Source: Laribacter hongkongensis DSM 14985 (GTDB lineage Bacteria > Pseudomonadota > Gammaproteobacteria > Burkholderiales > Aquaspirillaceae). From it: 64,000 nt of DNA. Positions 35,359 to 47,886 of this stretch are shown piece by piece. How positions within the stretch are numbered: position 1 is the stretch's first letter; each line of letters opens with the position of its first letter. Location of the stretch: positions 62,001 to 126,000 of the forward strand of contig NZ_AUHR01000007.1 of assembly GCF_000423285.1 (NCBI RefSeq), read 5' to 3'. The translations under genes were made by a program, and so were the position numbers. A model generated the notes under the pieces. That model saw only the letters and a program-made list of their open reading frames with translations. It did no database searches and was not told where the DNA came from.

Positions 35359-36735
35359 ATGGAACTGTTGTTCGTCCTGCCCGTCCTGGCGCTCGTCATC
35401 TACGGCATCGTCAAGGACTACAACCCGCAGGCCGTGCTGGCGATTGCCGGCATGGCCCTGTTTGTCATCGCCTTCTGGAGCGGCATCCACCCGATCCTGC
35501 CGGCGGCCAAAAGCACCGGGCTGCCGCTTTTTGACCTCTTTGAAGTGTTCAAGGGCATTTTCTCGAAGCGGGCTGCCGCACTCGGCCTGACCATCATGGC
35601 CGTGGCCGGTTTTGCCACCTACATGTCGCACATCGGTGCCTCGCAGGCGCTGGTGCGGGTAGCGGTCAGGCCGGTGGCCGGCATCCGCTCCAGCTACGTC
35701 ATGCTGATGGTGTGCTATCTGGTCGCCGTATTCGTGTCGCTGTTCGTGACCTCGGCCACCGGCCTTGGCCTGCTGCTGATGGTCACCATGTATCCGGTGA
35801 TGCGTAACCTCGGCATCAGCCCCGGTGCCGCCGTAGGGGTGATCGCCACCTCGCAGGCGTTCGAGATCGGGCCGACCCAGACCAATGCCATCTTCTCGGC
35901 CGGCCAGGCCGGGCTGGACCCGACCAGTTACTTCGTCGACTACCAGATCTGGCTGGTGGCCCCGATGCTGGTCGTCACCATGCTGCTGCACTACTTCTGG
36001 CAGCGCCACTGCGACCGTGCGCAGGGCTGGGATCCGGCCAGCCACCGTGGCGAGCACGCCGAACTGGACGAGCAGGGCAGCGAGGACAAACAGGCACCGG
36101 GCTGGTACGCGCTGCTGCCGGTCATCCCCTTCGGCCTGATGATGGTGTTTTCCAAGCTGGTGATCGACGACATCAGGGTCAGCGTCGAAGTGGCGATGCT
36201 GCTGACAGTGTTTGCCGGCATGGCCTGCGAACTGGTGCGCACACGCTCGGTGCGCGAATCGCTGTCCGGCTTCAACAGTTTCCTGGAAGGCATGGGCAAG
36301 GTGTTCGGCCCGGTGGTGGCACTGATCGTCTGCGCCGAGCTGTTTGCCGAGTCGCTCAAGGCCATCGGTGCCATCGACGCGCTGCTGCATTCGGCCGACG
36401 GCGCCGGACTGGGCGCCACCTTCATGACCCTGGTACTGGTCGGCCTCATCATGGCCGCTGCCGTGGTCATGGGTTCGGGCAATGCCTCGTTCCTCAGCTT
36501 TGCCACGCTGGCACCGACGGTGGCGGCCAAGTTCGGCGTTCCGGCCGTGACCATGCTGCTGCCGATGCAGCTGGCATCCAGCATCGGCCGCTCGGTGTCG
36601 CCGATTGCAGCGGTAGTGATCGCCTGCGCCGGCATCGCCCGCGTGTCGCCGTTCGAAATCGTCAAGCGCACCAGCGTGCCGATGACCGGCGCGCTCCTGA
36701 CCGCCCTGCTGCTGAACTACTTCCTCTTCATGTAA
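35359..36735 (+). CDS. dcuC: C4-dicarboxylate transporter, DcuC family
   Basis: A 458-residue inner-membrane protein with about 12 hydrophobic segments. The DcuC pattern is seen in GFATYMSHIGASQALVRVAV, LFVTSATGLGLLLMVTMYPV, TSQAFEIGPTQTNAIFSA and MVMGSGNASFLSF (read as AAVVMGSGNASFLSFATLAP). DcuC carries succinate out or exchanges C4-dicarboxylates during anaerobic growth. Upstream is an AT-rich patch with TATAAG at about 35335, but no clear FNR box. A hairpin separates it from the peptidase gene. Confidence 0.92.
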   Translation: MELLFVLPVLALVIYGIVKDYNPQAVLAIAGMALFVIAFWSGIHPILPAAKSTGLPLFDLFEVFKGIFSKRAAALGLTIMAVAGFATYMSHIGASQALVRVAVRPVAGIRSSYVMLMVCYLVAVFVSLFVTSATGLGLLLMVTMYPVMRNLGISPGAAVGVIATSQAFEIGPTQTNAIFSAGQAGLDPTSYFVDYQIWLVAPMLVVTMLLHYFWQRHCDRAQGWDPASHRGEHAELDEQGSEDKQAPGWYALLPVIPFGLMMVFSKLVIDDIRVSVEVAMLLTVFAGMACELVRTRSVRESLSGFNSFLEGMGKVFGPVVALIVCAELFAESLKAIGAIDALLHSADGAGLGATFMTLVLVGLIMAAAVVMGSGNASFLSFATLAPTVAAKFGVPAVTMLLPMQLASSIGRSVSPIAAVVIACAGIARVSPFEIVKRTSVPMTGALLTALLLNYFLFM

Positions 36736-36741
36736 TCCCTG

Positions 36742-36764
36742 CGGGGTGCCGGTCCGGCACCCCG
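36742..36764 (+). terminator. Hairpin between dcuC and the M20 peptidase gene
   Basis: Perfect 9-bp arms CGGGGTGCC (36742-36750) and GGCACCCCG (36756-36764) around GGTCC, followed only by TTCTG. It may partly terminate dcuC transcription or protect its 3' end; the peptidase gene starts 20 bp later. Confidence 0.55.
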
Positions 36765-36784
36765 TTCTGCCGATGGAGCCTGCG

Positions 36785-37909
36785 ATGACCTTTCCGCTGC
36801 AAGCCTTTCTTGCCGACCTCGAACCCCTGATCAATACCGACTGCGGCAGCCGGACGCCGGCAGGCGTGGCCCGTATCGCCGACCTGATGACCGCGCATTA
36901 CGCAGCACTGGGCTGGCAGGTGACCCGCCACCAGCTCGATGCGGCCAGCGGTCCCTGCCTGGAAATCACCAATGCGCCGGGTGCGACCCAATACGACGTG
37001 ATGCTGTCGGGCCACATGGATACCGTGTTTCCGGTCGGCACAGCCGCCCGCCGTCCCCTGCGCGTGGAAGGCTCCACCGCCTACGGTCCCGGTGTGTCGG
37101 ACATGAAGGGCGGCGTGCTGGCCATGCTGTACGCGCTGCGCGGACTCGACCCGGCGGTGCTGGCACGGCTGAAGGTGGTGGTATGCCTCAACTGCGACGA
37201 GGAAATCGGCTCGCCCTCTTCGCGTGACTGGCTGGTGGCCACGGCCCGCAAGAGCCGTTGCGTGCTGGTGTGCGAAGCCGCCCGCGCCAACGGGGACCTC
37301 GTCAAGGCCCGCAAGGGCAATGCCAAGTACCGCCTGGCCTTCCACGGCAAGGCCGCCCATGCCGGTACCTCGCTGCGGGACGGCATTTCGGCCATCACCG
37401 AGCTGGCACACTGGACGCTGGCCATCAACGGGCTGGTGAATTTCGATACCGGCACCACGCTGAATGTCGGCATGGTGCAGGGCGGTACCGGCGTCAACGT
37501 GGTGCCCGATTTTGCCGAGGCGATTGTCGACCTGCGGTTCTGGAACAACGACGAAGCCGACGCCATCCACGCCCGTCTGGAAGCCATGGCCGCCAGCCCG
37601 TTCGTGCCGGGATGCCGGATCGAAGTCGAACGCCAGACCTACAAGCCGGCCATGCGGCCGACTGCCGGAACCGAGGCGCTGATGCGCGTGGTGGAAGAAG
37701 TCGCTGCCAGCGAGGGCATCGCTTTTGGCTGGCAGGAGGCCGGCGGCGGCTCGGACGCCAACTTCACTGCCGCAGCCGGCATTCCGTCGCTGGACGGTTT
37801 TGGCCCGCAGGGCGGCGGGTTCCACGCCGAAAGCGAGTTCCTGATGCTGGACAGCGTCGGGCCGCGCGTCCGCCTGCTGCAAGGCGTACTGGCGCGGCTG
37901 GCCGGCTGA
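36785..37909 (+). CDS. M20 family metallopeptidase, glutamate carboxypeptidase-like
   Basis: A 374-residue di-zinc hydrolase resembling carboxypeptidase G2. It shows the zinc motif LSGHMDTVFP, GPGVSDMKGGVLAMLYAL, the catalytic NCDEEIGSPSSRDWL, the dimerisation lid (AHAGTSLRDG) and GGGSDANFTAAAGIPSLDGFGPQGGG near the end. No signal peptide is visible, so it is probably cytoplasmic. Substrate is unproven (folate-type or acyl-amino acid). The ATG at 36785 was chosen for the GGAG before it. It ends one base from the convergent kup stop. Confidence 0.9.
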   Translation: MTFPLQAFLADLEPLINTDCGSRTPAGVARIADLMTAHYAALGWQVTRHQLDAASGPCLEITNAPGATQYDVMLSGHMDTVFPVGTAARRPLRVEGSTAYGPGVSDMKGGVLAMLYALRGLDPAVLARLKVVVCLNCDEEIGSPSSRDWLVATARKSRCVLVCEAARANGDLVKARKGNAKYRLAFHGKAAHAGTSLRDGISAITELAHWTLAINGLVNFDTGTTLNVGMVQGGTGVNVVPDFAEAIVDLRFWNNDEADAIHARLEAMAASPFVPGCRIEVERQTYKPAMRPTAGTEALMRVVEEVAASEGIAFGWQEAGGGSDANFTAAAGIPSLDGFGPQGGGFHAESEFLMLDSVGPRVRLLQGVLARLAG

Positions 37910-37910
37910 G

Positions 37911-39779
37911 TCAGATCTCGACCATTGTTCCCATCTCGACCACGCGGTTGGCCGGGATGTGGAAGTAGTCGGTGACCCGCGTGGCATTGCGCGACATGAT
38001 GGCGAACAGCTTTTCACGCCAGCGTGCCATGCCGGGTCGTCGGGTCGAGACCAGGGTTTCGCGCGACAGGAAGAACGAGGTGTCCATTTCCTCGAATACC
38101 AGTTCCTGTTCGGCACACAACGCCAGCACCTGCGGAATGCCCGGGCTTTCCTTGAAACCGTAGCGGGCCACCACCTGCCAGAACGACGGCGACAGCTGGC
38201 GGATGTGGACGCGGGTGTCGTCGTTGACGTAAGGCTCGTCGAGGTTCTTGATCGTCATCAGCACCACACGCTGGTGCAGTACCTTGTTGTGCTTGAGGTT
38301 GTGCAGCAGCGCATGCGGAATGCCCTCGGTCGAACCGGTCATGAACACGGCCGTACCCTCGACCCGGGTCGGCGGGTAGGCTTCCAGGTTGCCGATGAAA
38401 TCGTCCAGCGGCAGCTCGTCGGCAAACAGGCGCTCGTACAGGATTTCGCGGCCGCGCTTCCAGGTGGTCAGCAGGGTGAAGATCAGCAGGCCCATCAGGA
38501 GCGGCAGCCAGCCGCCGTCCAGCACCTTGAGGATGTTGGCGCTGAAGAACGACAGGTCGAGCGTCAGGAAAAAGCCGGTGACCAGCAGCGAGGCCCACAG
38601 CGGCCAGCGCCAGCGGTAGCGCGACACCACGAAAGCCAGCAGCGTGGTCAGTACCATGGTGCCGGTCACGGCGATGCCGTAGGCCGCAGCCAGCGACGAG
38701 GAGGTGCCGAACACCAGGATGACCAGCACCACGGCGGCCAGCAACGCCCAGTTGACCACCGGGATGTAGATCTGGCCGATTTCGCGCTCGGAAGTGTGGC
38801 GGATGTCCACCCGCGGGCAGTAGCCGAGCTGCACGGCCTGGCGGGTCAGCGAATAGGCACCGGAAATCACCGCCTGCGATGCGATCACCGTGGCGGCCGT
38901 CGCCAGCACCACCAGCGGCAGGGTGCCCCAGGACGGTGCCAGGTTGAAGAACGGGTTTTCCACTGCGGCCGGGTTGGCCAGCAACAGCGCACCCTGGCCG
39001 AAATAATTGAGCGTCAGCGCCGGCAGCACCAGCCCGAACCACGCCCAGCGGATCGGCCGCCGGCCGAAGTGGCCCATGTCGGCGTAGAGCGCTTCGCCTC
39101 CGGTCAGGGCCAGCACCACGGCGCCCAGCGCGAAGAAGGCCGCCGTGCGGTGTTCGACGAAAAACACCACGGCGTGGACCGGGTTGAGCGCCTTGAGCAC
39201 TTCCGGATTCTGCAGGATCTGCCATACGCCCAGCCCGGCCAGCGTGCCGAACCACAGCACCATGACCGGCCCGAACAGCGCGCCGACGCGCGCCGTGCCG
39301 AAGCGTTGCAGCAGGAACAGTGCCACCAGTACGGTCAGGGCCAGCGGCAGCACGTAGGTTTCGAACTGCGGCGCCACCACTGCCAGCCCTTCGACGGCCG
39401 ACAGCACCGAAATGGCCGGCGTGATCACCGCATCGCCGTAAAACAGCGAGGCACCGGCAATGCCGATGATCATCAGCCCGTAGCGCCAGCGCGGCCGGGC
39501 CCGCTTGGCGAGCGCCATCAGCGCCATCACGCCGCCCTCGCCGCGGTTGTCGGCCCGCAGGACGTAGGCCACGTACTTGAGCGACACCACCAGCGAGATC
39601 GACCAGAAAATCAGCGACAGGATGCCCAGCACGTTGCCCGTGGAAGGCGCCAGCCCGTAGAGCGGCGAAAAGCATTCCTTCAGGGTATAAAGCGGGCTCG
39701 TCCCGATATCGCCAAACACGATACCCAGTGCGGCCAGGACCAGCGGCGGCAGGGCGTCGCGGTGTTCAAGGTTCTGCAT
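37911..39779 (-). CDS. kup: Low-affinity potassium transporter Kup
   Basis: A 622-residue inner-membrane K+/H+ symporter. The N-terminus has ALGIVFGDIGTSPLYTLKECF, the family signature; further marks are LRADNRGEGGVMALMAL, SLFYGDAVITPAISVLSAVEGL and the C-terminal cytoplasmic domain. About 12 membrane helices fill residues 10-445. Length matches the family. Single gene; its promoter would lie in the 184 bp shared with the secreted-protein gene, where I see no clear element. Confidence 0.96.
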   Translation of the reverse strand: MQNLEHRDALPPLVLAALGIVFGDIGTSPLYTLKECFSPLYGLAPSTGNVLGILSLIFWSISLVVSLKYVAYVLRADNRGEGGVMALMALAKRARPRWRYGLMIIGIAGASLFYGDAVITPAISVLSAVEGLAVVAPQFETYVLPLALTVLVALFLLQRFGTARVGALFGPVMVLWFGTLAGLGVWQILQNPEVLKALNPVHAVVFFVEHRTAAFFALGAVVLALTGGEALYADMGHFGRRPIRWAWFGLVLPALTLNYFGQGALLLANPAAVENPFFNLAPSWGTLPLVVLATAATVIASQAVISGAYSLTRQAVQLGYCPRVDIRHTSEREIGQIYIPVVNWALLAAVVLVILVFGTSSSLAAAYGIAVTGTMVLTTLLAFVVSRYRWRWPLWASLLVTGFFLTLDLSFFSANILKVLDGGWLPLLMGLLIFTLLTTWKRGREILYERLFADELPLDDFIGNLEAYPPTRVEGTAVFMTGSTEGIPHALLHNLKHNKVLHQRVVLMTIKNLDEPYVNDDTRVHIRQLSPSFWQVVARYGFKESPGIPQVLALCAEQELVFEEMDTSFFLSRETLVSTRRPGMARWREKLFAIMSRNATRVTDYFHIPANRVVEMGTMVEI

Positions 39780-39963
39780 GCAGCGATCTACCGGTATTGC
39801 GGCCGGCAGCCAGACGGAAACTGGCCCGCATTGTAGTGGTGTACCCGACAGGCCGCATCAACCATACGACGTTTCCATGAAAGCCGGGTTTTTACACCAC
39901 ACCCGAGCAGGTACTGTAGACAGTCATCATCGTCATTCCCGTTTTTGCAAGGAGAACACTTCC

Positions 39964-40371
39964 ATGTTCCGCCATACCTTTGCCAGCCTTGCTTTCACGA
40001 CACTCTGCCTCGCTGCCGGACAGGCCGGAGCCGAACCCGCCGGCCTGCTGCCGGCCCTGCCTTACGCCGGCCAGCCAGGTCAGCAGCCATCCCGGGTCGC
40101 CCTCGCGTGGCTGGCTCCGGTACTGGGCGAGGGCATCACCCCCGCCTCCCGCCAGCTGCTGCTGGATGCCCGTTCGGCCGAGGGCGAAGACCCGCGCCAG
40201 GTCACCATCACGGTGACCCAGTCCGGCCTGCTGGACGACAGCCTGCGCGACGTCCGCTACCAGCTCGTGCTCAGCCGCCAGGCCGACCACTGGCAGATCG
40301 ACAGCAGCCTGCGCCAGCACCGCTGCCGCCGGCCGGCCGACCGCCTGTGGCGCACCACGCCCTGTGCCTGA
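39964..40371 (+). CDS. Small exported protein of unknown function
   Basis: I do not recognise this 135-residue protein. It begins MFRHTFASLAFTTLCLAAGQAGA, a clear Sec signal peptide, and the mature part of about 112 residues includes QVTITVTQSGLLDDSLRDVRYQL and a two-Cys C-terminus (QHRCRRP...TTPCA) that could form a disulfide in the periplasm. AGGAGA stands 8 nt before the ATG at 39964. It lies between kup (divergent) and leuS, which has its own promoter. Confidence 0.75.
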   Translation: MFRHTFASLAFTTLCLAAGQAGAEPAGLLPALPYAGQPGQQPSRVALAWLAPVLGEGITPASRQLLLDARSAEGEDPRQVTITVTQSGLLDDSLRDVRYQLVLSRQADHWQIDSSLRQHRCRRPADRLWRTTPCA

Positions 40372-40385
40372 TTTGCCCGGCTTCT

Positions 40386-43053
<2,668 letters not shown>

Positions 43054-43102
43054 TCCCCGGCCGGGCCGGTTGCCGCCGGTCCGGCCCCTTCAGGAGAACC
43101 GT

Positions 43103-43648
43103 ATGACCGTAGTCCCTCGCGCCCTGTGGGCCGCCCTGCTGGCCCTTGGCCTGACTGCCTGCGGCTTTCACCTGCGCGGCACGCCGGCTGACACCACCCT
43201 GCGGCCACTGCCGTTCCAGTCGGTCTATGTCGTGCCGGGCGCCGCCCTCGTGGCACAGATCGACCGCCAGCTGAAATTCCAGCCCAACCTGGCCCGGGTC
43301 TCCACGCCGCAGGCAGCGCAGGCGGTCCTGCGCGTGACCAACGAGCAGCAGCTCAAGGAAACCGCCACCCTCAACCGGGCCGGCCAGATCAGCGAATACC
43401 GCCTGATCTACCGCGCCACGGTCACGGTGACCCAGAACGGCCGCCAGCTGGGCGAGCCGATCACGGTCAGCGCGTCGCAGAACTTCCCGTACAGCGAAAG
43501 CTCGGTGCTCGGCAAGGCCGAAGAAGAACTGACGGTCTGGAAAGCCCTGCGCGAAGGCGCCGCCCAGTTGCTGATGTACCGCCTCGCAGCCCTGAAGCCG
43601 GCGGACGACAAGACTCCGCCAGCCACCGCACCAGCCAGCGCCGACTGA
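43103..43648 (+). CDS. lptE: LPS-assembly lipoprotein LptE
   Basis: An outer-membrane lipoprotein of 181 residues that plugs LptD and helps insert lipopolysaccharide. The lipobox is LALGLTACGFHLRG, and GFHLRG is the common start of mature LptE. A mixed alpha/beta body follows, with TASQNFPYSE-like SASQNFPYSESSVLGK. AGGAG precedes ATG 43103; the longer in-frame ORF from 43070 is not needed. It lies 49 bp after leuS and 6 bp before holA. Confidence 0.93.
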   Translation: MTVVPRALWAALLALGLTACGFHLRGTPADTTLRPLPFQSVYVVPGAALVAQIDRQLKFQPNLARVSTPQAAQAVLRVTNEQQLKETATLNRAGQISEYRLIYRATVTVTQNGRQLGEPITVSASQNFPYSESSVLGKAEEELTVWKALREGAAQLLMYRLAALKPADDKTPPATAPASAD

Positions 43649-43654
43649 CCCGCC

Positions 43655-44662
43655 ATGCAGAAACGTCTGGACGAGCTCGACCGCCTGCTGGCAGCCGGGC
43701 TGGCACCGCTGTATGTCATTCACGGTGACGAAATGCTGCTGGCACTGGAGGCCGCCGACGCCATCCGGGCCGCAGCCCGCGCCGCCGGCCATCTGGAACG
43801 CGAGGTGCTGACGGTCGAGGGCCATTTCGACTGGTCACTCCTCACCGCGGCAGCGGGCAGCAGCTCGCTGTTTGCCGACAGGAAGCTGCTGGAAATCCAC
43901 CTGCCGTCCGGCAAGCCCGGCACCGAGGGCGCCGAGGCGCTGGTGCGGCTGGCCGCCCGCCTGCCGGACGACACCGTGACGCTGGTGCTGCTGCCGCGTC
44001 TGGACAAGACCCAGCAGGCCAGCAAGTGGTTCAAGGCGCTCGACAGCGCCGGCGTGACGCTGGCCGCCCAGGCCGTCGAGCGGCGTGAACTGCCGGGCTG
44101 GATCAGCCGCCGGCTGGCCCGCCAGCAGCAGTCGCTGACGCCGGAGGCGCTGGCCTTCATGGCCGACCGGGTCGAAGGCAACCTGCTGGCGGCCCGCCAG
44201 GAAATCGACAAGCTCGCCCTGCTGCATCCACCGGGCGAACTGGAGCTGGCCGCGTTGCAGGCCGCCGTGGCCGACGTTGCCCGCTTTGACGTTTTCCAGC
44301 TCAACGCCGCATGGCTCGCCGGCGAAACCGCCCGCGTCGCCCGCATGCTGGCCGGGCTGGAGGCCGAGGGTGAAGCCCCGGTGCTGGCCTTGTGGTCGGT
44401 GGCCGAAGAGCTGCGCAGCCTGATCCGCATCCGCATCGGCCTGCGCGACGGCAAGCCGATGGCCCAGCTCCTGCGCGAAAACCGCATGTGGGGCGAGCGC
44501 CAGCGGCTGGCCGAACCGGCCCTGCGGCGACTGGGGCAGGCACGCCTGCAGGCCGCCCTGTCCGAGTGTGCGGCCATCGACCGGGCCATCAAGGGTGCCG
44601 GTCCCGGAGAGCCATGGCGCCGGCTGGAGGCCCTGCTCGTCGGACTGTGCAGGACAAACTGA
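43655..44662 (+). CDS. holA: DNA polymerase III delta subunit
   Basis: The clamp-loader delta subunit (335 residues), which opens the beta clamp. It has the N-terminal LYVIHGDEMLLALEAADAIR, the SSLFADRKLLEIHLPSGKPG beta-binding region, RREQ-like ERRELPGWISRRLA, ADRVEGNLLAARQEIDKLALL, and the C-terminal collar helices. It has no P-loop, as expected for delta. Immediately after lptE, sharing the transcript. Confidence 0.95.
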   Translation: MQKRLDELDRLLAAGLAPLYVIHGDEMLLALEAADAIRAAARAAGHLEREVLTVEGHFDWSLLTAAAGSSSLFADRKLLEIHLPSGKPGTEGAEALVRLAARLPDDTVTLVLLPRLDKTQQASKWFKALDSAGVTLAAQAVERRELPGWISRRLARQQQSLTPEALAFMADRVEGNLLAARQEIDKLALLHPPGELELAALQAAVADVARFDVFQLNAAWLAGETARVARMLAGLEAEGEAPVLALWSVAEELRSLIRIRIGLRDGKPMAQLLRENRMWGERQRLAEPALRRLGQARLQAALSECAAIDRAIKGAGPGEPWRRLEALLVGLCRTN

Positions 44663-44748
44663 AGCGGGCCGGCTAGTGTCTTTAAGAGCAGTGCAGCTGA
44701 CATGCACCGCAACTGGTCCTCCGAACCCGCTTTCATGATTGCTGTCTT

Positions 44749-45699
44749 ATGGGCTTCAAACTCGCGCTCAACGCCTGGGGAGCACACCACTCCACGCTGC
44801 CGATGCTGCCGTACCGCAAATTCGCCCTCGTCTGCGAGGGCGGCGGCCAACGCGGCATTTTCACCGCCGGCGTGCTGGATGCCTTCCTGCAACAGGCGTT
44901 TTTCCCGTTCGAGCTGATGATCGGCACTTCGGCCGGAGCCCAGACGCTGTCAGCCTATGCCTGCGGCCAGCACGGCTATTCACGCCACGTCATCACCCGC
45001 TATACCACCACCCGCGATTTCTTCAATCCGCTGCGTTTCTTGCGCGGCGGCCACCTGATCGACCTTGACTGGTATGTCGACACGGTCCGGCGCGACTACC
45101 CGCTGGACCTCGAAGAAGCCCACCGGCGCCTGAACGGGCGCGAGCTGCTGTTCTGCGCCTGCCGCCAGGACGACTACCGGCCGGTTTACCTGCCGGCGGG
45201 CCGTTATGACTGGCTGGCCAGCCTCAAGGCCTCCAGCGCCATTCCGCTGCTGTACCGCAACGGTGCCGAAGTCGGCGATGTCCGTTACGTGGACGGCGGA
45301 GTGCGCGATGCCATTCCCGTGCGCGAAGCCTGGCATCGCGGCGCCGACCTGATCCTTGTCATCCGCACCCTGCCCAGCGGCATTTCGCCGGTGCCGGCCT
45401 GGCGCCAGCACATGCACAAGGCCCTGTCGCGCAGCGACAAGCTCCAGACGGCAGTGCGGCTGCTGGAACAGCACGAACGCATCTACGCCGCCACCCAGCA
45501 CTTCATCGATGCCCCGCCAGGCGACCTGCGCATCATCGAAATCGCCCCGCGCCAGCCGCTCAAGAGCCGGGTGGTCGGCAGCCACCCCCGGGATCTCGAG
45601 CACGACTACCGGCGCGGTACCCTGTGCGGCCTGCAGTTCCTGCGCAAGATTGTGCCGCGCCTGCAACAGCACAGACATGCCGCTCCTGACGAAATATGA
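44749..45699 (+). CDS. Patatin-like phospholipase/acyl hydrolase
   Basis: A 316-residue protein of the RssA/YjjU-like patatin group. It has the oxyanion loop CEGGGQRGIFTAGVLDAF, the nucleophile elbow GTSAGA and the catalytic Asp in VDGGVRDAIPV, so the Ser-Asp dyad is complete. There is no signal peptide or membrane segment. The physiological lipid substrate is unknown. The ATG at 44749 lacks a good ribosome site; ATG 44803 (MLPYRKFALVCEGG) is an alternative nearer the conserved domain. Confidence 0.9.
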   Translation: MGFKLALNAWGAHHSTLPMLPYRKFALVCEGGGQRGIFTAGVLDAFLQQAFFPFELMIGTSAGAQTLSAYACGQHGYSRHVITRYTTTRDFFNPLRFLRGGHLIDLDWYVDTVRRDYPLDLEEAHRRLNGRELLFCACRQDDYRPVYLPAGRYDWLASLKASSAIPLLYRNGAEVGDVRYVDGGVRDAIPVREAWHRGADLILVIRTLPSGISPVPAWRQHMHKALSRSDKLQTAVRLLEQHERIYAATQHFIDAPPGDLRIIEIAPRQPLKSRVVGSHPRDLEHDYRRGTLCGLQFLRKIVPRLQQHRHAAPDEI

Positions 45700-45759
45700 C
45701 AAACAAATTAAACTCCTGACACCCTCCCGACCGGGAGCCAGCCATCAGGAGTGTTGCCC

Positions 45760-47793
45760 ATGTTCAAGCGCGTGCCGCTTTCGACCCGTCTGGCACTGGC
45801 GGCCTTTCTGGCCTGTGTCCTGTCATTCGGCGGACTGATCCTGCTGACCGACCTGATGACCCGGCAGCTGGCCGTCGGGCAGGCGGAAAAACAGCTGTCG
45901 CACGAAATGTCGGCCATTGCCGTCAGCCTGTCGGATAACTTCGCCAACTCAAGGCAGATCGCTACCCAGCGGCTCAAGCTGTTCCGCCACCTGCTGCCGG
46001 CCGGCCTGCGGCTTGGTCCTCCGGCTGCCGGAGGACCACTGGCCGGCGTCCCCACGCTCTGGGCCGGCCAGCAGAACCTCAACGGCAACATCCAGCTGCT
46101 GGAACAGCTGCGCGACACGCTGGATGCCGACCCCGCAGTAATGGTGCGCCACAATGGCCAGTTCATCCGCGTCGCCACCCTGCTCAAGGACAAGAACGGT
46201 CAGCCACAGACCGGGGTGCCACTGAGCCCGGACAGCGCCGAAGTCGCTGCCCTGCGTGCCGGCAAGCCGTTTCACGGCATGGTCAACCGCAACGGCCACT
46301 TTTACATGAGCTATTTCGATCCGGTGCTGGATGAGCAGGGACAGGTCATCGGCGCCCTGTCGGTCCGCATCAGCATGGACGGCCTGTTGCAACAGATGGC
46401 CACCAGCCTGAAAAAACTCAGGATCGGCGACAGCGGCTACGCCTTCGTGATGAAGCCGGGAACCAGCCTCCCGGATACCTATTTCCTGATCCACCCGTCA
46501 CTGGCCGGCAAACACCTGGGAGAGCTGCAGCATCCGAACCTCAACCAGGTCGTCAACGACATGCTGACCCTGAAAAACGGTGTCCTGCACTACGACTGGC
46601 AGGACCCGGCCAACGGCCGGCACGGCAGCAAGATTGCCGCCGTCGCCACCATCGACGAAGCCGGCTGGGTGGTCGGTGCCGGCAGCTGGGAAGACGAATT
46701 CACCGCCGCCGCCAGCCAGGTCCGCCAGCGGCTGATGCTGGCCGCCGTGCTGGCCGGCCTGCTGACCGTGATCCTGATCGCCTGGGTGGCCCGGCGCGGC
46801 CTGCGTCCGATCAACCGCATCACGCAGGCGGTGGCCCGTTTTGGCCAGGGTGACCTGGCCACGCCGTTCGAGCACGACAGCCGCAGCCGCTGCGAAACCG
46901 ATCGCCTGTCCGGCTCGCTGGAAGACATGCGCCAGGCCATCAACGGGCTGATGCGCCAGATCCACCAGTCCAACCACGCCCTGGGTCAGGCCGTGACCGA
47001 ACTGGAATCCGCCGCCGAACGGGTACAGCAGGGCTCGCACGTACAGTCGGATGCGGCCGGCGAACTGGCTGCCTCGGTGCAGCAGCTGTCCACCAGCATC
47101 AACCACATTTCCGAACACAGTGCCGACGCCGAGCGGGTCGCGCAGGCCACCACCAGCGCTGCCCGCGAGGGCAACCGGCAGGTCAGCGAAGCCGCCCGCG
47201 AAATGCATGCCATCGCCGGGGAAATCCACGGCACGGCCGGCGTGGTCAACCAGCTCGGCCAACGCACCAGCGACATCAGCCGGGTACTGGAACTGATCAA
47301 GGACATTGCCGACCAGACCAACCTGCTGGCACTCAATGCCGCCATCGAAGCCGCCCGTGCCGGCGAGGCCGGCCGCGGTTTTGCGGTAGTGGCCGACGAA
47401 GTGCGCCAGCTGGCCGAGCGCACCACCCGGTCGGCCAGCGAGATCGACCAGCTGATTGCCGGCGTGCAGACCGAATCGCAGGCAGTGGTCGAGCAGATGC
47501 GTGCGGTTTCCCAGCGCATGAATGCCGGCGTGGCGGCAGTGGAAGCGGCCGGCGGCACGCTGGAGCGCATCGAGTCGCAAAGCCGGCAGGCCGTCGAGGC
47601 CGTCAGCAGCATCGCCGGCAGTACCCGCGAGCAGAGCAATGCCAGCCAGACCATCAGCCACAGTGTCGGGCGCATTGCCGAGCTGTCGCATGACAACCAG
47701 CGGGCCAGCCAGACCAGCCGCCAGAGTGCCGACCATCTCAACCAGCTGGCCGGTACGCTGAACGGCATGGTGACGCGCTTCCGCCTCGACTGA
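45760..47793 (+). CDS. Methyl-accepting chemotaxis protein with Cache sensor
   Basis: A 677-residue chemoreceptor. TM1 lies at about 10-30, a periplasmic Cache (Cache_3/Cache_2-type, about 35-325; [12 protein letters not shown] is seen) domain follows, TM2 at about 330-348, HAMP to about 400, and a signalling domain whose hairpin tip is [37 protein letters not shown] (only named here by span near 515-550). There is no C-terminal CheR-binding pentapeptide. CAGGAG before ATG 45760 decides the start over an in-frame GTG at 45751. Ligand unknown; no che genes are nearby. Confidence 0.94.
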   Translation: MFKRVPLSTRLALAAFLACVLSFGGLILLTDLMTRQLAVGQAEKQLSHEMSAIAVSLSDNFANSRQIATQRLKLFRHLLPAGLRLGPPAAGGPLAGVPTLWAGQQNLNGNIQLLEQLRDTLDADPAVMVRHNGQFIRVATLLKDKNGQPQTGVPLSPDSAEVAALRAGKPFHGMVNRNGHFYMSYFDPVLDEQGQVIGALSVRISMDGLLQQMATSLKKLRIGDSGYAFVMKPGTSLPDTYFLIHPSLAGKHLGELQHPNLNQVVNDMLTLKNGVLHYDWQDPANGRHGSKIAAVATIDEAGWVVGAGSWEDEFTAAASQVRQRLMLAAVLAGLLTVILIAWVARRGLRPINRITQAVARFGQGDLATPFEHDSRSRCETDRLSGSLEDMRQAINGLMRQIHQSNHALGQAVTELESAAERVQQGSHVQSDAAGELAASVQQLSTSINHISEHSADAERVAQATTSAAREGNRQVSEAAREMHAIAGEIHGTAGVVNQLGQRTSDISRVLELIKDIADQTNLLALNAAIEAARAGEAGRGFAVVADEVRQLAERTTRSASEIDQLIAGVQTESQAVVEQMRAVSQRMNAGVAAVEAAGGTLERIESQSRQAVEAVSSIAGSTREQSNASQTISHSVGRIAELSHDNQRASQTSRQSADHLNQLAGTLNGMVTRFRLD

Positions 47794-47810
47794 CACACAC
47801 GCTACAACGA

Positions 47811-47848
47811 CAAAGGCCGCTGTCCTGTGGACAGCGGCCTTTGTTTTT
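47811..47848 (+). terminator. Strong intrinsic terminator after the chemoreceptor gene
   Basis: Perfect 15-bp arms (47811-47825 and 47829-47843) with a TGT loop, followed by TTTTT. The A-run on the other arm lets it act for the convergent MFS gene (stop at 47887) too. Confidence 0.92.
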
Positions 47849-47886
47849 CCCGGCAGGACATCAGCGATGCCCTGTTCCCCGGAGCA

